NCBI GenBank assembly: GCA_026983735.1 | Contig: JALSTN010000261.1 | Span: forward strand, 1 to 36,024 | Reading direction: 5' to 3' | Origin: Saprospiraceae bacterium | GTDB lineage: Bacteria > Bacteroidota > Bacteroidia > Chitinophagales > Saprospiraceae | DNA length: 36,024 bases | In this document: positions 24,797 to 32,832 of the stretch, piece after piece | Numbering within the stretch: the first letter of the stretch is position 1 | How the letters are laid out: every line of letters starts with the position of its first letter | The notes under the pieces: generated by a model | What the model saw: only the letters and a program-made list of their open reading frames with translations | Told to the model about the DNA's origin: nothing | Databases searched by the model: none | Program-made: the position numbers and the translations under genes

Positions 24797-25882
24797 GTGA
24801 AAAAAACTATTCGTATAAAAGATATAGCTGAAGAAGCAGGAGTATCCACCGGCACTGTAGATCGAGTTATCCACGGCCGGGGAAATGTATCTCAAAAAAA
24901 GAAGGAACGCATTCTTAACGTAATGAAAAAACTAGGCTATGAACGCAATATTGTTGCCAGCACCTTAGCTTACAATAAAACGATCCGAATAGCGGTTCTT
25001 TTGCCTGATCCTGCTACGGATCCTTATTGGAACGAACCACTCAATGGCATTCAAGATGGGATTCAAGCAGTCCAACATTTTGGAGTTAAAATGACACCTT
25101 ACCTCTTTGATATATTTAGTGAGGCTGACTTTTCCAATCAAGCGAATCAAGCCCTAATGGATCATCCGGATGCCCTACTCATTGCTCCACTCTTTCTTAA
25201 AGAATCCAAACTCGTCCTCGAAAAAGCAGAGCAACTCAATATTCCTAATGTCATGATCAACACAAACCTGCACAATGAGTCTACCTTGTCTTATATCGGT
25301 CCAGATTCGTATCAGAGTGGTCTTCTAGCTGGGAGACTTCTTCATTTTGGGCTTCAAAAAGGAGAAGCAGCCCTTCTTCTCAACCTTTCAAAAGGAAGTA
25401 CAAACGCGCACCACCTTTTAGAGAAAGAAGAGGGTTTTAGGGATTATTTCAGGACCAAGCCCAACAGTCAAATTAAAATCATAAAATACGATTTCGAACA
25501 TTTCAGCAATACCCAAAAGCTTGCCTTATTTCTTGATAACTTACTTCACTTACAACCTGATATTCGGGGAATATTCATTACTAATTCACGTAGCTATCAT
25601 GTCGTTGAAGCACTGCCGACAACCACTGCGGAACAACTAATAATCGTCGGGTTTGATCTAATTGAGCAAAATATTCAATTTTTAGGGCAAAATAAAATCA
25701 ATTTTTTAATTAATCAGAATTCCTTTCAACAAGGTTATCTAGGCGTTATGACTTTATTTGACCATTTCATACTCCGAAAAAAAATTCTTTTAAATCAATT
25801 CCTTCCACTAGATATTATTGTAAAAGAAAATCATATGTACCACCAGCACAACACAAGAAATACACCGTTCCTTCACACTTAA
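24797..25882 (+). CDS. LacI-family transcriptional regulator
   Basis: The protein has about 361 residues from a GTG at 24797, which gives VKKTIRIKDIAEEAGV, the usual position of the LacI helix-turn-helix. The ORF track starts at an ATG at 24743 and adds 18 residues unlike the family, so that start is less likely but not excluded. The DNA-binding domain reads IRIKDIAEEAGVSTGTVD, then RVIHGRGNVS, in place of the more common VSRVLN. The rest is a periplasmic-binding-protein-like sugar-sensing domain: IRIAVLLPDPATDPYW, LIAPLFLKES and YIGPDSYQSGLLAGRLL. It is divergent from nagB and probably controls the nagB-SusCD run through the 24595-24622 palindrome. The effector is likely a sugar or amino-sugar phosphate, by inference. 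Confidence 0.88.
   Translation: MKKTIRIKDIAEEAGVSTGTVDRVIHGRGNVSQKKKERILNVMKKLGYERNIVASTLAYNKTIRIAVLLPDPATDPYWNEPLNGIQDGIQAVQHFGVKMTPYLFDIFSEADFSNQANQALMDHPDALLIAPLFLKESKLVLEKAEQLNIPNVMINTNLHNESTLSYIGPDSYQSGLLAGRLLHFGLQKGEAALLLNLSKGSTNAHHLLEKEEGFRDYFRTKPNSQIKIIKYDFEHFSNTQKLALFLDNLLHLQPDIRGIFITNSRSYHVVEALPTTTAEQLIIVGFDLIEQNIQFLGQNKINFLINQNSFQQGYLGVMTLFDHFILRKKILLNQFLPLDIIVKENHMYHQHNTRNTPFLHT
25762..25773 (-). repeat. near copy of the dispersed 12-mer (one mismatch) inside the LacI-type gene
   Basis: CCATTTCATACT, with the 10-base core intact. The coding strand reads H-F-I. Confidence 0.6.
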
Positions 25883-25971
25883 ACTTCTACATTTAAGCTC
25901 TATTTATGCAACAATTAGACAATAAATCACCTTCAATCTTCTAACCGATACTCCATATCAATAATTCCCTA

Positions 25972-25979
25972 TATCTTTG
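25972..25979 (+). promoter_or_regulatory. Bacteroidota-type -7 box for the DUF1573-yajC-YbbR cluster
   Basis: TATCTTTG fits TAnnTTTG and lies 21 bases upstream of the start codon at 26001. The leader would be short. Confidence 0.5.
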
Positions 25980-26000
25980 AGCTTTTAATTGAATCCTCTT

Positions 26001-26516
26001 ATGAAGAAATTTAAACCAGGTGTTAGAAATTGGGCATTTATTTACTTTTGTATACTTGCATTAAGCATAGGCCTGAGTGCTTGTAATTCAAATGGATCAG
26101 CAGTAAAGGTTAAACCGAACAGAAATGAATGGGGATCTGTTCTAGAAATGAATGCTACACTATCAGCACCTAACAAAGCAGATTTAGTTGGGCAGATTCT
26201 TTTTGACACTGACACCTTAAAATTGGGTAATGTCCCTGCGAGAAGTTACATTACCAAAGAAGTGGGTTTCAGCATTGCCGGAGAAGGTCCCGTCGTAATC
26301 CTCAGTTGCCAATCAAGTTGTGGATGCACAGCCCCAAAATGTCCAAAATTAATTTATCACCCTGGAGATAAAGGAAGTTTCCCCGTTAAGTTCAGAAGTA
26401 CAAATCAAGCACCCGGACCGTTTGAAAAAGTAGTCAAGGTGAAAATATTAGGCACTCCCAACAAAAAACAAATTGTTGTAACAGGAGTTGTACTTCCTGA
26501 AGAAAAAACGGAATAA
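26001..26516 (+). CDS. DUF1573 domain lipoprotein
   Basis: The protein has 171 residues from the ATG at 26001. The track start is a TTG four codons earlier. A lipoprotein signal ends in LSIGLSACNSN with the lipobox cysteine. The domain has the DUF1573 hallmarks: ILSCQSSCGCTAPKCPK, then HPGDKGSFPVKF and FEKVVKVKILG. DUF1573 domains are immunoglobulin-like and common in secreted Bacteroidota proteins; their role is unknown. The DUF1573-yajC-YbbR order is conserved in many Bacteroidota, so it may assist protein export or cell-envelope assembly, which is inferred only from context. Confidence 0.85.
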   Translation: MKKFKPGVRNWAFIYFCILALSIGLSACNSNGSAVKVKPNRNEWGSVLEMNATLSAPNKADLVGQILFDTDTLKLGNVPARSYITKEVGFSIAGEGPVVILSCQSSCGCTAPKCPKLIYHPGDKGSFPVKFRSTNQAPGPFEKVVKVKILGTPNKKQIVVTGVVLPEEKTE

Positions 26517-26573
26517 TGCCTTTCCTCCACTGCATTGCAATTAATCTATATCTTAACACCAAATACAACCTCA

Positions 26574-26858
26574 ATGAATCCAGCTACCAGTAATTTGATT
26601 TTTTTCGGCCTCATTATGGCGATTTTTTATTTCTTTTTCATTCGCCCTCAAGGTAAAAAGCAAAAAGCACAAAACGCATTTGTCGATAGCTTGCAAAAAG
26701 GGGATCACGTCGTAACTTCCAGTGGAATAGTTGGTAAAATATCGAAAGTTGATCCTAATATAATAGAACTTCAAGTAGATCAAAAAACCTTCCTGAAAGT
26801 GCTTCGTTCTACTATATCCAAGGAGCTCACCGATGCCTTAAACAACGCCGACAAATAA
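26574..26858 (+). CDS. yajC: preprotein translocase subunit YajC
   Basis: The protein has 94 residues from the ATG at 26574. The ORF track uses a TTG at 26535, adding 13 residues. A single membrane helix (LIFFGLIMAIFYFFFIRPQ) is followed by a basic patch, KKQKAQN. Then comes the conserved SLQKGDHVVTSSGIVGKI block. YajC associates with SecDF and the Sec translocon. The gene lies 57 bases after DUF1573 and before the YbbR-like gene, the usual Bacteroidota order. Confidence 0.93.
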   Translation: MNPATSNLIFFGLIMAIFYFFFIRPQGKKQKAQNAFVDSLQKGDHVVTSSGIVGKISKVDPNIIELQVDQKTFLKVLRSTISKELTDALNNADK

Positions 26859-26937
26859 CCTGATAGATTCGCGGTATAACACGATCCTGAATTTAATTCC
26901 TACTTAGATACAAGGGTAGGATTCACAACAGAGGGCA

Positions 26938-26990
26938 AAGCGTTTTGACAGGCGCAGAATATTTACAATATATTTAATTCCAATTTATTA
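26938..26990 (+). promoter_or_regulatory. promoter-like element, copy B of a pair
   Basis: This stretch matches 807-859, with 33 of 37 bases identical in the core 26954-26990. It contains TTTTG at 26943-26947, a 21-base spacer and TATATTTA, close to the -33/-7 layout of Bacteroidota promoters. It ends 46 bases before the YbbR start, so it is a plausible separate promoter for that gene. Confidence 0.5.
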
Positions 26991-27010
26991 ACAATATTAC
27001 AAGCATATCA

Positions 27011-27050
27011 AATGGTATGAAATGGTATGAAATGGTATGAAATGGTATAA
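27011..27050 (+). repeat. tandem 10-bp repeat (AATGGTATGA) containing three 12-mer copies
   Basis: Three perfect units AATGGTATGA are followed by AATGGTATAA. Because the unit is ten bases, overlapping exact copies of GGTATGAAATGG start at 27014, 27024 and 27034. Each full unit also contains ATGGTATGA, a start codon, one codon and a stop. The YbbR start codon (27037) lies within the last copies, and upstream ATGs fall in other frames or hit stops. Confidence 0.95.
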
Positions 27051-27954
27051 AAATATTCATCGAGATAAAAAAGCGCTTATCATTTCGATGATTTTGTCTC
27101 TTCTAATATGGGCCAGTCTACAAATGTCAAAAAGTCGAATGGTAGAACGTGTGATTGAGACACGTTTAGTCCCTCATACAGGATATGCTTTGGTGCGCAA
27201 TTATCCCAATAAACTAACACTGCGAATATCCGGTTCCGGTTGGCATTTACTCGCATTAAATATAAAGAATAGTGACACTTGGGAATATACTTTACCTAAA
27301 AGATCGGAAATTATTTTATCAGAAAGAATTCTTGGAGATTTAATACGCAAATCTTTTAACTCCAAAGGAATTTCAATAGTTTCTGTCACGCCCTCCCCCT
27401 TGGTTCTACACCAAGAAAAAGAACGCACCAAAACAGTACCTATCTCAGTAAAGGTGAAAGCTAAAGTCCCTAGAAAGTATTTGGTCAGCGGCCCTGTTTC
27501 TATCCTTCCGGACTCTATTACCATCAATGGGCCGAAAGAACAAGTAGAACAAATCAAACAGTGGGAATTGGGTGAATATACACTTAGCAATCTCAAAAAC
27601 CAAATGCTACAAGCGGATATTCCCCTAAGTAAGTCTATACCGGAGGTGAATATCTCAGCAGATAGCGTTCACCTTTCCTTGCCTATTGAAGAGGCTACAG
27701 AAAAACAGGTTATGGTACCCATTTCCTTTGATACGACCTATCCCATTGCTAAGATCTTCCCTAACAAAGCACAAGTTATCCTCTTAACTCCTCTCGGTAA
27801 GTACGACAATATCACCTCAGATAAACTCCACCTCCTTTTCTTCCCGGATTCTATAAACCGATACCCCACTTATCCTTTAATATTGTCCGATACCCCTAAA
27901 TACTGTAGACATATCAGGACCATACCGGAATATGTTGAAGTATATTTTAAATAA
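27037..27954 (+). CDS. YbbR-like domain protein
   Basis: The protein has 305 residues. The ATG at 27037 is the only good start: the same frame has a TGA at 27028, and the next Met is inside the membrane helix. A short basic N-terminus (MKWYKNIHRDKK) precedes one transmembrane helix (ALIISMILSLLIWASLQM), and the rest is extracytoplasmic. Repeated YbbR-type beta segments are visible: LVPHTGYALVRNYPNKLTLRI, PISVKVKAKVPRKYLVSG and PDSITINGPKEQVEQIKQ. YbbR proteins include the diadenylate cyclase regulator CdaR in Firmicutes; the Bacteroidota form is less understood. No coaE follows in this window. Confidence 0.85.
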   Translation: MKWYKNIHRDKKALIISMILSLLIWASLQMSKSRMVERVIETRLVPHTGYALVRNYPNKLTLRISGSGWHLLALNIKNSDTWEYTLPKRSEIILSERILGDLIRKSFNSKGISIVSVTPSPLVLHQEKERTKTVPISVKVKAKVPRKYLVSGPVSILPDSITINGPKEQVEQIKQWELGEYTLSNLKNQMLQADIPLSKSIPEVNISADSVHLSLPIEEATEKQVMVPISFDTTYPIAKIFPNKAQVILLTPLGKYDNITSDKLHLLFFPDSINRYPTYPLILSDTPKYCRHIRTIPEYVEVYFK

Positions 27955-27991
27955 AATACTATACTTACCACCATAAGACATATTATTTTCA

Positions 27992-27999
27992 TACCTTTG
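27992..27999 (+). promoter_or_regulatory. Bacteroidota-type -7 box for rpsO
   Basis: TACCTTTG, an exact fit to TAnnTTTG, 54 bases upstream of rpsO. A TTAC about 23 bases upstream could serve as a poor -33 element. Confidence 0.55.
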
Positions 28000-28053
28000 C
28001 GCCGCTAAAACTGATTTTCGCAATCACATTTGGTCATAAAAATAAATTAAATC

Positions 28054-28329
28054 ATGGCAGTTTATCTAGCTAAAGAAAAATTACAAGAGATTTTTAAAGA
28101 GTACGGTGGAGATGAAAAAAACACTGGTTCTATCGAAGGACAGGTAGCTTTATACACTTATAGAATCAAAAATCTATCCGATCATCTTAGAAAAAACAAA
28201 AAGGACTACAGCTGCAAACGCGCACTACTATCCCTTGTTGGAAAGCGTAAAGCTAAATTGAAGTACCTTGCAAAAAAAGATATCAACAGATACAGAGCTA
28301 TTATTGAGAAACTCGGATTGAGGAAATAA
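28054..28329 (+). CDS. rpsO: 30S ribosomal protein S15
   Basis: The protein has 91 residues, the usual size for S15. It binds the central domain of 16S rRNA and helps assemble the small-subunit platform. The conserved TGSIEGQVALYTYRIKNLSDHL block, the DYSCKRALLSLVGKRKAKL segment and YLAKKDINRYRAIIEKLGLR are all present. The rpsO-pnp order is conserved in many bacteria, here with 123 bases between them and a hairpin in that gap. Confidence 0.97.
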   Translation: MAVYLAKEKLQEIFKEYGGDEKNTGSIEGQVALYTYRIKNLSDHLRKNKKDYSCKRALLSLVGKRKAKLKYLAKKDINRYRAIIEKLGLRK

Positions 28330-28403
28330 TATCACTGATATCTTTCATTTTTTGTATTGCACACAGGCATACATTTCTTTTAATTTATCGGGTATAACTT
28401 ATC

Positions 28404-28427
28404 ATGCTAAGGCTATTTGCCTTGCAT
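28404..28427 (+). promoter_or_regulatory. hairpin in the rpsO-pnp gap
   Basis: ATGC, a bulged T and AAGGC pair with GCCTT and GCAT across the loop TATTT, 25 bases before the pnp start. In E. coli a hairpin in the pnp leader is the RNase III and PNPase autoregulation site. The analogy is inferred from position only. Confidence 0.45.
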
Positions 28428-28452
28428 ATTATAACTATTAAAACAAGTATAT

Positions 28453-30642
28453 ATGGGACAACAAACCCCAATTTCGACCTCCTTTAATCTTCCCGATGGA
28501 AGAGAGGTCACTATTGAGACCGGCAAATTGGCCACTCAAGCAGATGGCTCTGTAGTCATAAAATGCGGAAATACAATGCTTTTTGCCAGCGTGGTATCAG
28601 CCAAAAAGGCAAAAGAAGGACAATCCTTCTTCCCCCTCTCTGTAGACTATCAGGAAAAATTTGCTGCCTCGGGAAGGATACCCGGAAATTTCTTTAGAAG
28701 AGAAGCACGTTTATCAGATTATGAGATTCTTATTAGTCGATTAGTAGATAGAGCTATTCGTCCATTATTTCCTGATGGATATATGAATGAAACTCAAGTA
28801 ATCATCAATTTGATCTCTGGAGATGAAGAGACTTTGCCTGATAGTTTTGCTGCATTAGCAGCATCTTCAGCTATCGTAACCTCAGATATTCCATGGGCTG
28901 GCCCAATTTCAGAAGTAAGAGTTGCAAGAATTAATGGGGATTTCGTCATTAATCCGAATCGATCAGATTTAAAAAATGCTGATTTTGACATTATTGTCGC
29001 AGCTACTGAAGAGGATGTAATGATGGTAGAAGGCTCCATGAATGAATGTCAAGAAGATGAGCTTGTAGAAGCCATCAAGATAGGTCATGATGCTATCAAA
29101 ACTCAAATAAATGCTCAAAAGGCCCTAGTAGATTTAGTAGGAGATAAAGCTCAAAAACGCGAAGTAGAACTTCCTGAAACAAAGGAAGATTTGGACAATG
29201 AGATTCTTAGTGCAACAAAGGACGATATCTTAAAAATCGCCAGGGGAAAGCTTGATAAAAAGTCACGCAAATTGGGCTTTGAAGAGATTCTTAATCGCTT
29301 ACTAGACCAATGGACAGAAGAAAAAGGAGATGATTTCATCATAGAGAATAGCGCTTATATTTCTTCATCATTTGACAAGCTCAAGAAAAAGCTGATACGA
29401 AAAATGATGCTAGAAGAACAAACTCGTTTGGATGGGCGAGCATTCGATGAGGTTCGGCCTATTTGGACTGAAGTGGATTATCTTCCGGCCACACACGGAT
29501 CTGCCATCTTTAACCGAGGAGAAACTCAAGTACTTTCTTCTTTGACGCTAGGTACTAAGCAAGATCAACTTATGAAGGACACTGCTTTGGAAATGTCTTT
29601 TGAAGATTTTATATTGCATTACAATTTCCCGGCTTTCTCCGTTGGAGAGACAAAACCAATGAGAGGTCCCGGAAGGCGTGAAGTTGGGCATGCCAATTTA
29701 GCAAGTCGTGCATTGCGTCCGGTGCTTCCCAAAGACTATCCTTATACCTTGAGAATCGTAGCAGATGTCCTAGAATCTAATGGATCTTCTTCAATGGCTA
29801 CAGTCTGCTCAGGATCTTTAGCGCTTATGGATGCAGGTGTACCTATAAAATCCAATGTCTCAGGTATTGCCATGGGCATGATTAAAGAAGGCGATGATGT
29901 TGCTATTTTGTCTGATATACTTGGAGATGAGGATGCATTGGGAGATATGGACTTCAAAGTGACTGGAACTGCCAATGGAATAACTGCGTGTCAAATGGAT
30001 ATCAAAATAGAAGGATTGCCTTATGACCTTCTCATCAAGGCCCTTCAACAAGCGAAAGAAGGACGCATGCATATTTTAGGCAAGCTGAATGAAACCCTTG
30101 ATCAACCCAGACCTGATTTAAAGGACCATGCACCAAGAATCGAAGAGATTATCATTGATAAGAGCTATATTGGAGCAGTAATAGGGCCAGGAGGTAAGAT
30201 TATTCAAGAAATACAAGCGACTACCGAGACAAATATCTCCATAGAGGAGGTAGATGACAAAGGAGTTGTACAAATATCCAGCAACAATAAAAACTCCATT
30301 GAAAAAGCGAAAAAGATGATTCAGAAAATTGTCTTCGTACCATCTGTTGGAGATGTATATGACGGACGAGTAGCAAGTGTTATGCCGTATGGGGTATTTG
30401 TTGATTTCATGGGAAAGAGTGGTTTGCTTCATGTCTCGGAAATCGCTCATCATCGGGTTGAAAAAGTAGAAGACTACTATAAAGAAGGGGACGAAGTTAA
30501 AATCAAAATTGTAGATATAGACAGTCGAACAGGCAAATTCCGGCTCTCTGCTAAAGCACTGATCCCAAAGCCTGAAGGCTCCGGAAGAGATAGAGGCGGA
30601 CGTGGAGACAATCGCTCTAATTCTGACCGAAACAGACACTAA
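28453..30642 (+). CDS. pnp: polynucleotide phosphorylase (PNPase)
   Basis: The protein has 729 residues. It degrades RNA 3' to 5' by phosphorolysis and can add tails. Two RNase PH-like domains are present, the first with PGNFFRREARLSDYEILISRL and DRAIRPLFPDGY, the second with YNFPAFSVGETKPMRGPGRRE and SNGSSSMATVCSGSLALMDAG. They are followed by a KH domain (KSYIGAVIGPGGKIIQEIQ) and an S1 domain (GDVYDGRVASVMPYGVFVDF, then SGLLHVSEIAHHR). The C-terminus is a short tail rich in glycine, arginine and aspartate. It acts in the cytoplasm in RNA turnover. Confidence 0.97.
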   Translation: MGQQTPISTSFNLPDGREVTIETGKLATQADGSVVIKCGNTMLFASVVSAKKAKEGQSFFPLSVDYQEKFAASGRIPGNFFRREARLSDYEILISRLVDRAIRPLFPDGYMNETQVIINLISGDEETLPDSFAALAASSAIVTSDIPWAGPISEVRVARINGDFVINPNRSDLKNADFDIIVAATEEDVMMVEGSMNECQEDELVEAIKIGHDAIKTQINAQKALVDLVGDKAQKREVELPETKEDLDNEILSATKDDILKIARGKLDKKSRKLGFEEILNRLLDQWTEEKGDDFIIENSAYISSSFDKLKKKLIRKMMLEEQTRLDGRAFDEVRPIWTEVDYLPATHGSAIFNRGETQVLSSLTLGTKQDQLMKDTALEMSFEDFILHYNFPAFSVGETKPMRGPGRREVGHANLASRALRPVLPKDYPYTLRIVADVLESNGSSSMATVCSGSLALMDAGVPIKSNVSGIAMGMIKEGDDVAILSDILGDEDALGDMDFKVTGTANGITACQMDIKIEGLPYDLLIKALQQAKEGRMHILGKLNETLDQPRPDLKDHAPRIEEIIIDKSYIGAVIGPGGKIIQEIQATTETNISIEEVDDKGVVQISSNNKNSIEKAKKMIQKIVFVPSVGDVYDGRVASVMPYGVFVDFMGKSGLLHVSEIAHHRVEKVEDYYKEGDEVKIKIVDIDSRTGKFRLSAKALIPKPEGSGRDRGGRGDNRSNSDRNRH

Positions 30643-31101
30643 CCCTCTCTAGCATATTTATTTCTTATAAAATGTGCTTTACGGTAGATTATAATTTAGC
30701 AAAAACTAAAAGGAAGCCTTTTCTGTTCTTTGGCAGTGGAGGCTTCCGTTTAGATAATAACTTTTATCTCTTATAAATGATTTGTAATGATTACTATAAG
30801 GGATAATTTTTCTAAAGAGAATCCTTAAGATACTTTCTTCTCCCCTGCTCGTCAGGTTTACTCCAAATCGTGCATTAGACCATTCTCTTGATGGATAATA
30901 CTATTGACAGTCTCTTGAAATCTTATTTTAAAATAAATTTATCGGAAGGTCTACTCAAGAGATAGTGTGATTCTTAACTCTCAGGAAACTCCAAATCATC
31001 ACCTTCAATTAACCCTCAACTGTTATTCTAATGCGATGTATTTTGACTTTAGAACATAGTGTCACCCTGGCATTCTATTCTAGATGGTTTAGGACCATCC
31101 G
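30643..31101. other. intergenic region between convergent pnp and glycosyltransferase genes
   Basis: I see no convincing gene. It holds the hairpin at 30712-30747 and a small hairpin at 31083-31099 (GATGGT and ACCATC around TTAGG), next to the glycosyltransferase stop. The middle, about 30750-31080, is AT-rich and unexplained. Confidence 0.5.
30712..30747 (+). terminator. possible terminator of the rpsO-pnp transcript
   Basis: GGAAGCC and GGCTTCC flank a long loop, with one more base pair and two wobble pairs inside, 70 bases after the pnp stop. GTTTAG follows, with no strong T run. Confidence 0.4.
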
Positions 31102-32298
31102 TTAGTCTTTTAGATTTGTCAGGCGCCGAGCCACGATTTTTCGTCCCTTCCAATTGATCGTGCGTATCAACAGGCTCAAAGGTCCTATTAGGGAAATATA
31201 AAGAATATTCATACTCCAAACAAAAGGAAAGAAAACTAACTTGGAAATATCTAAATGAAACCTTCTAAGACAATAAAATAAAAACAGAAAATCTCCAAAA
31301 AACTTAACACCTATGGAAGCCCAAATCAACACACTCATTGGCCATTTAAACCACACTAAAAAGAAAAGGCTTAAGAGTATCAAAAGATTGGAGATACCTA
31401 CTCCTATTAAAATATATTGAAAAATTTTGGAAGGATTCAAACTGTTCTTCCCCCCCCAACGTAACCTTTGAAGAACAAAGGTTTTTAAGCTCTTAACAGG
31501 AGTTGTAAATACGGCAGGTCCTGGTTGATACAATACTTTCATATCATTATTGGCCAATGTATTTATCAAGAAAACATCATCTCCCGAAGGAATGTCAATA
31601 TTATTATCAAACCCTTGAATGGAGTCAAATGCATTTTTCGAAAATGCCATATTCGCACCATTCGCCAAATAATACCATTTTTTGACGATGCCAAACTGAA
31701 TCACATAAGCCATCCCAGCATATTCCAACATTTGAAACACCGACCATAAATCCCATCCCCCCTTTACGAACACCGGCATAGCACAAAAACTCCAATTATA
31801 CCTATTGTAGCTATACCCGATACTCATCAGCCATTGGGAGGGGACAATACAATCCCCATCGGTACATGCGATCACTTCATATCTAGCTTTTGAAATACCA
31901 TATGTCAATGCTGCCTTTTTTCCATGAAGTTTACTCGGAAGTTTTAAATACTTTATACTATTTTGCTGACTCAGCAAAAGACTGGAGGAACCATCATCAC
32001 TGTGATCATCCACTAATAGAATTTCATAATTAGGATAATCTAATGTATCCAATGATTCTAAGAGATCCGGAAGGTTAATAAGCTCATTGCGGATGGGAAT
32101 CACTACCGATATCCCTGGCAGATCTACCTCAATTTCCTCTCTGAAAATGAATTCTTGGAAGTCCTGTTGATCAAAATTCAAACGAATCATTCTCAGGAAT
32201 AATACATAAAATATTTGCACTAAAAAGGGGATAAAAGAAAGGAAAAGTAGCGCATTAACCCCTATTAGGGCTACCAGGGAAATCAACGACAATAACAT
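31102..32298 (-). CDS. membrane-associated family 2 glycosyltransferase
   Basis: The protein has 398 residues. An N-terminal hydrophobic segment is followed by a GT2 catalytic domain: SVVIPIRNELINLPDLLESL, EILLVDDHSDDGSSS for nucleotide-sugar binding, ACTDGDCIVPSQWL with the metal-binding acidic motif, SGDDVFLIN, and LQRLRWGGKNS, the QxxRW acceptor or product motif. Several C-terminal helices follow (for example IGVGISNLLILLSLFFLVWF), so it acts at the inner membrane. The substrate is unknown; polysaccharide or lipid glycosylation is likely. A run of eight G residues encodes RWGGK. The upstream small membrane protein gene ends 11 bases away. Confidence 0.88.
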   Translation of the reverse strand: MLLSLISLVALIGVNALLFLSFIPFLVQIFYVLFLRMIRLNFDQQDFQEFIFREEIEVDLPGISVVIPIRNELINLPDLLESLDTLDYPNYEILLVDDHSDDGSSSLLLSQQNSIKYLKLPSKLHGKKAALTYGISKARYEVIACTDGDCIVPSQWLMSIGYSYNRYNWSFCAMPVFVKGGWDLWSVFQMLEYAGMAYVIQFGIVKKWYYLANGANMAFSKNAFDSIQGFDNNIDIPSGDDVFLINTLANNDMKVLYQPGPAVFTTPVKSLKTFVLQRLRWGGKNSLNPSKIFQYILIGVGISNLLILLSLFFLVWFKWPMSVLIWASIGVKFFGDFLFLFYCLRRFHLDISKLVFFPFVWSMNILYISLIGPLSLLIRTINWKGRKIVARRLTNLKD

Positions 32299-32309
32299 TA
32301 TACCCCCTT

Positions 32310-32747
32310 TTATCTTTCCTCATAACCGGAGAGGAAAGGACCATCTTCTTCAATATTAGAATCACTATCTGAAACTTCATCTGTATCTACCACTTCATAA
32401 TCTGTCCAAATCCCCTCTCTTTCCTCTTTGATCTGCTGTCCTACTTTTTTCATATAACGCACGCCCAAAGCCTTGAAAAACAAAAAACCAACCACAAAAG
32501 GAAACCCGACAAATGTAAGCAAGATATAAAGCAATCCGGAGAGTGGCCTTTCAAGTAAGAGGTTATACAGCCATTTACCATAATCAAGGACAACCCGATA
32601 GTTAATCAATAAGGTCAATATAAAAAGGACTGGAGCAACCCATCGTAAAAGAAAAAAAAGACCTTTTATGAAATAAAACCCTAAAAGTAGGAAAAGAATC
32701 AGAAACATAAAACCGATCCATGGATTGCCTCTTGTGGAATATTGCAT
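32310..32747 (-). CDS. hypothetical membrane protein
   Basis: The protein has 145 residues and I do not recognise a family. Hydrophobic stretches appear at about residues 10-35, 38-50 and 65-92 (for example FMFLILFLLLGFYFIKGLFF and GLLYILLTFVGFPFVVGFLF), followed by a basic segment and an acidic tail with VVDTDEVSDSDSN. It sits between the ABC exporter and the glycosyltransferase on the same strand, with small gaps, so it is probably co-transcribed with them. Its role is unknown. Confidence 0.7.
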   Translation of the reverse strand: MQYSTRGNPWIGFMFLILFLLLGFYFIKGLFFLLRWVAPVLFILTLLINYRVVLDYGKWLYNLLLERPLSGLLYILLTFVGFPFVVGFLFFKALGVRYMKKVGQQIKEEREGIWTDYEVVDTDEVSDSDSNIEEDGPFLSGYEER

Positions 32748-32832
32748 ACGATTAATAGTTTACTCTAAATAACACCCCTCAAACAATAAATGTTGTAGAG
32801 TATAGTAAAAAGACTAAAACACACGTACAATA

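Noticed and set aside
27011-27050. On/off phase variation of ybbR by changes in the tandem repeat
   Set aside because: Upstream units contain in-frame stops and the last unit always supplies the ATG, so unit number would not shift the reading frame of the protein.
27011-27050. CRISPR array
   Set aside because: The units are contiguous without spacers and only ten bases long; no cas gene is present.
30118-30639. 173-residue minus-strand ORF inside pnp
   Set aside because: It is a shadow of the KH and S1 coding region; the composition is not protein-like.
30643-31101. A tRNA or small gene in the pnp-glycosyltransferase gap
   Set aside because: No T-loop or acceptor-stem pattern and no open frame with protein-like composition were found.
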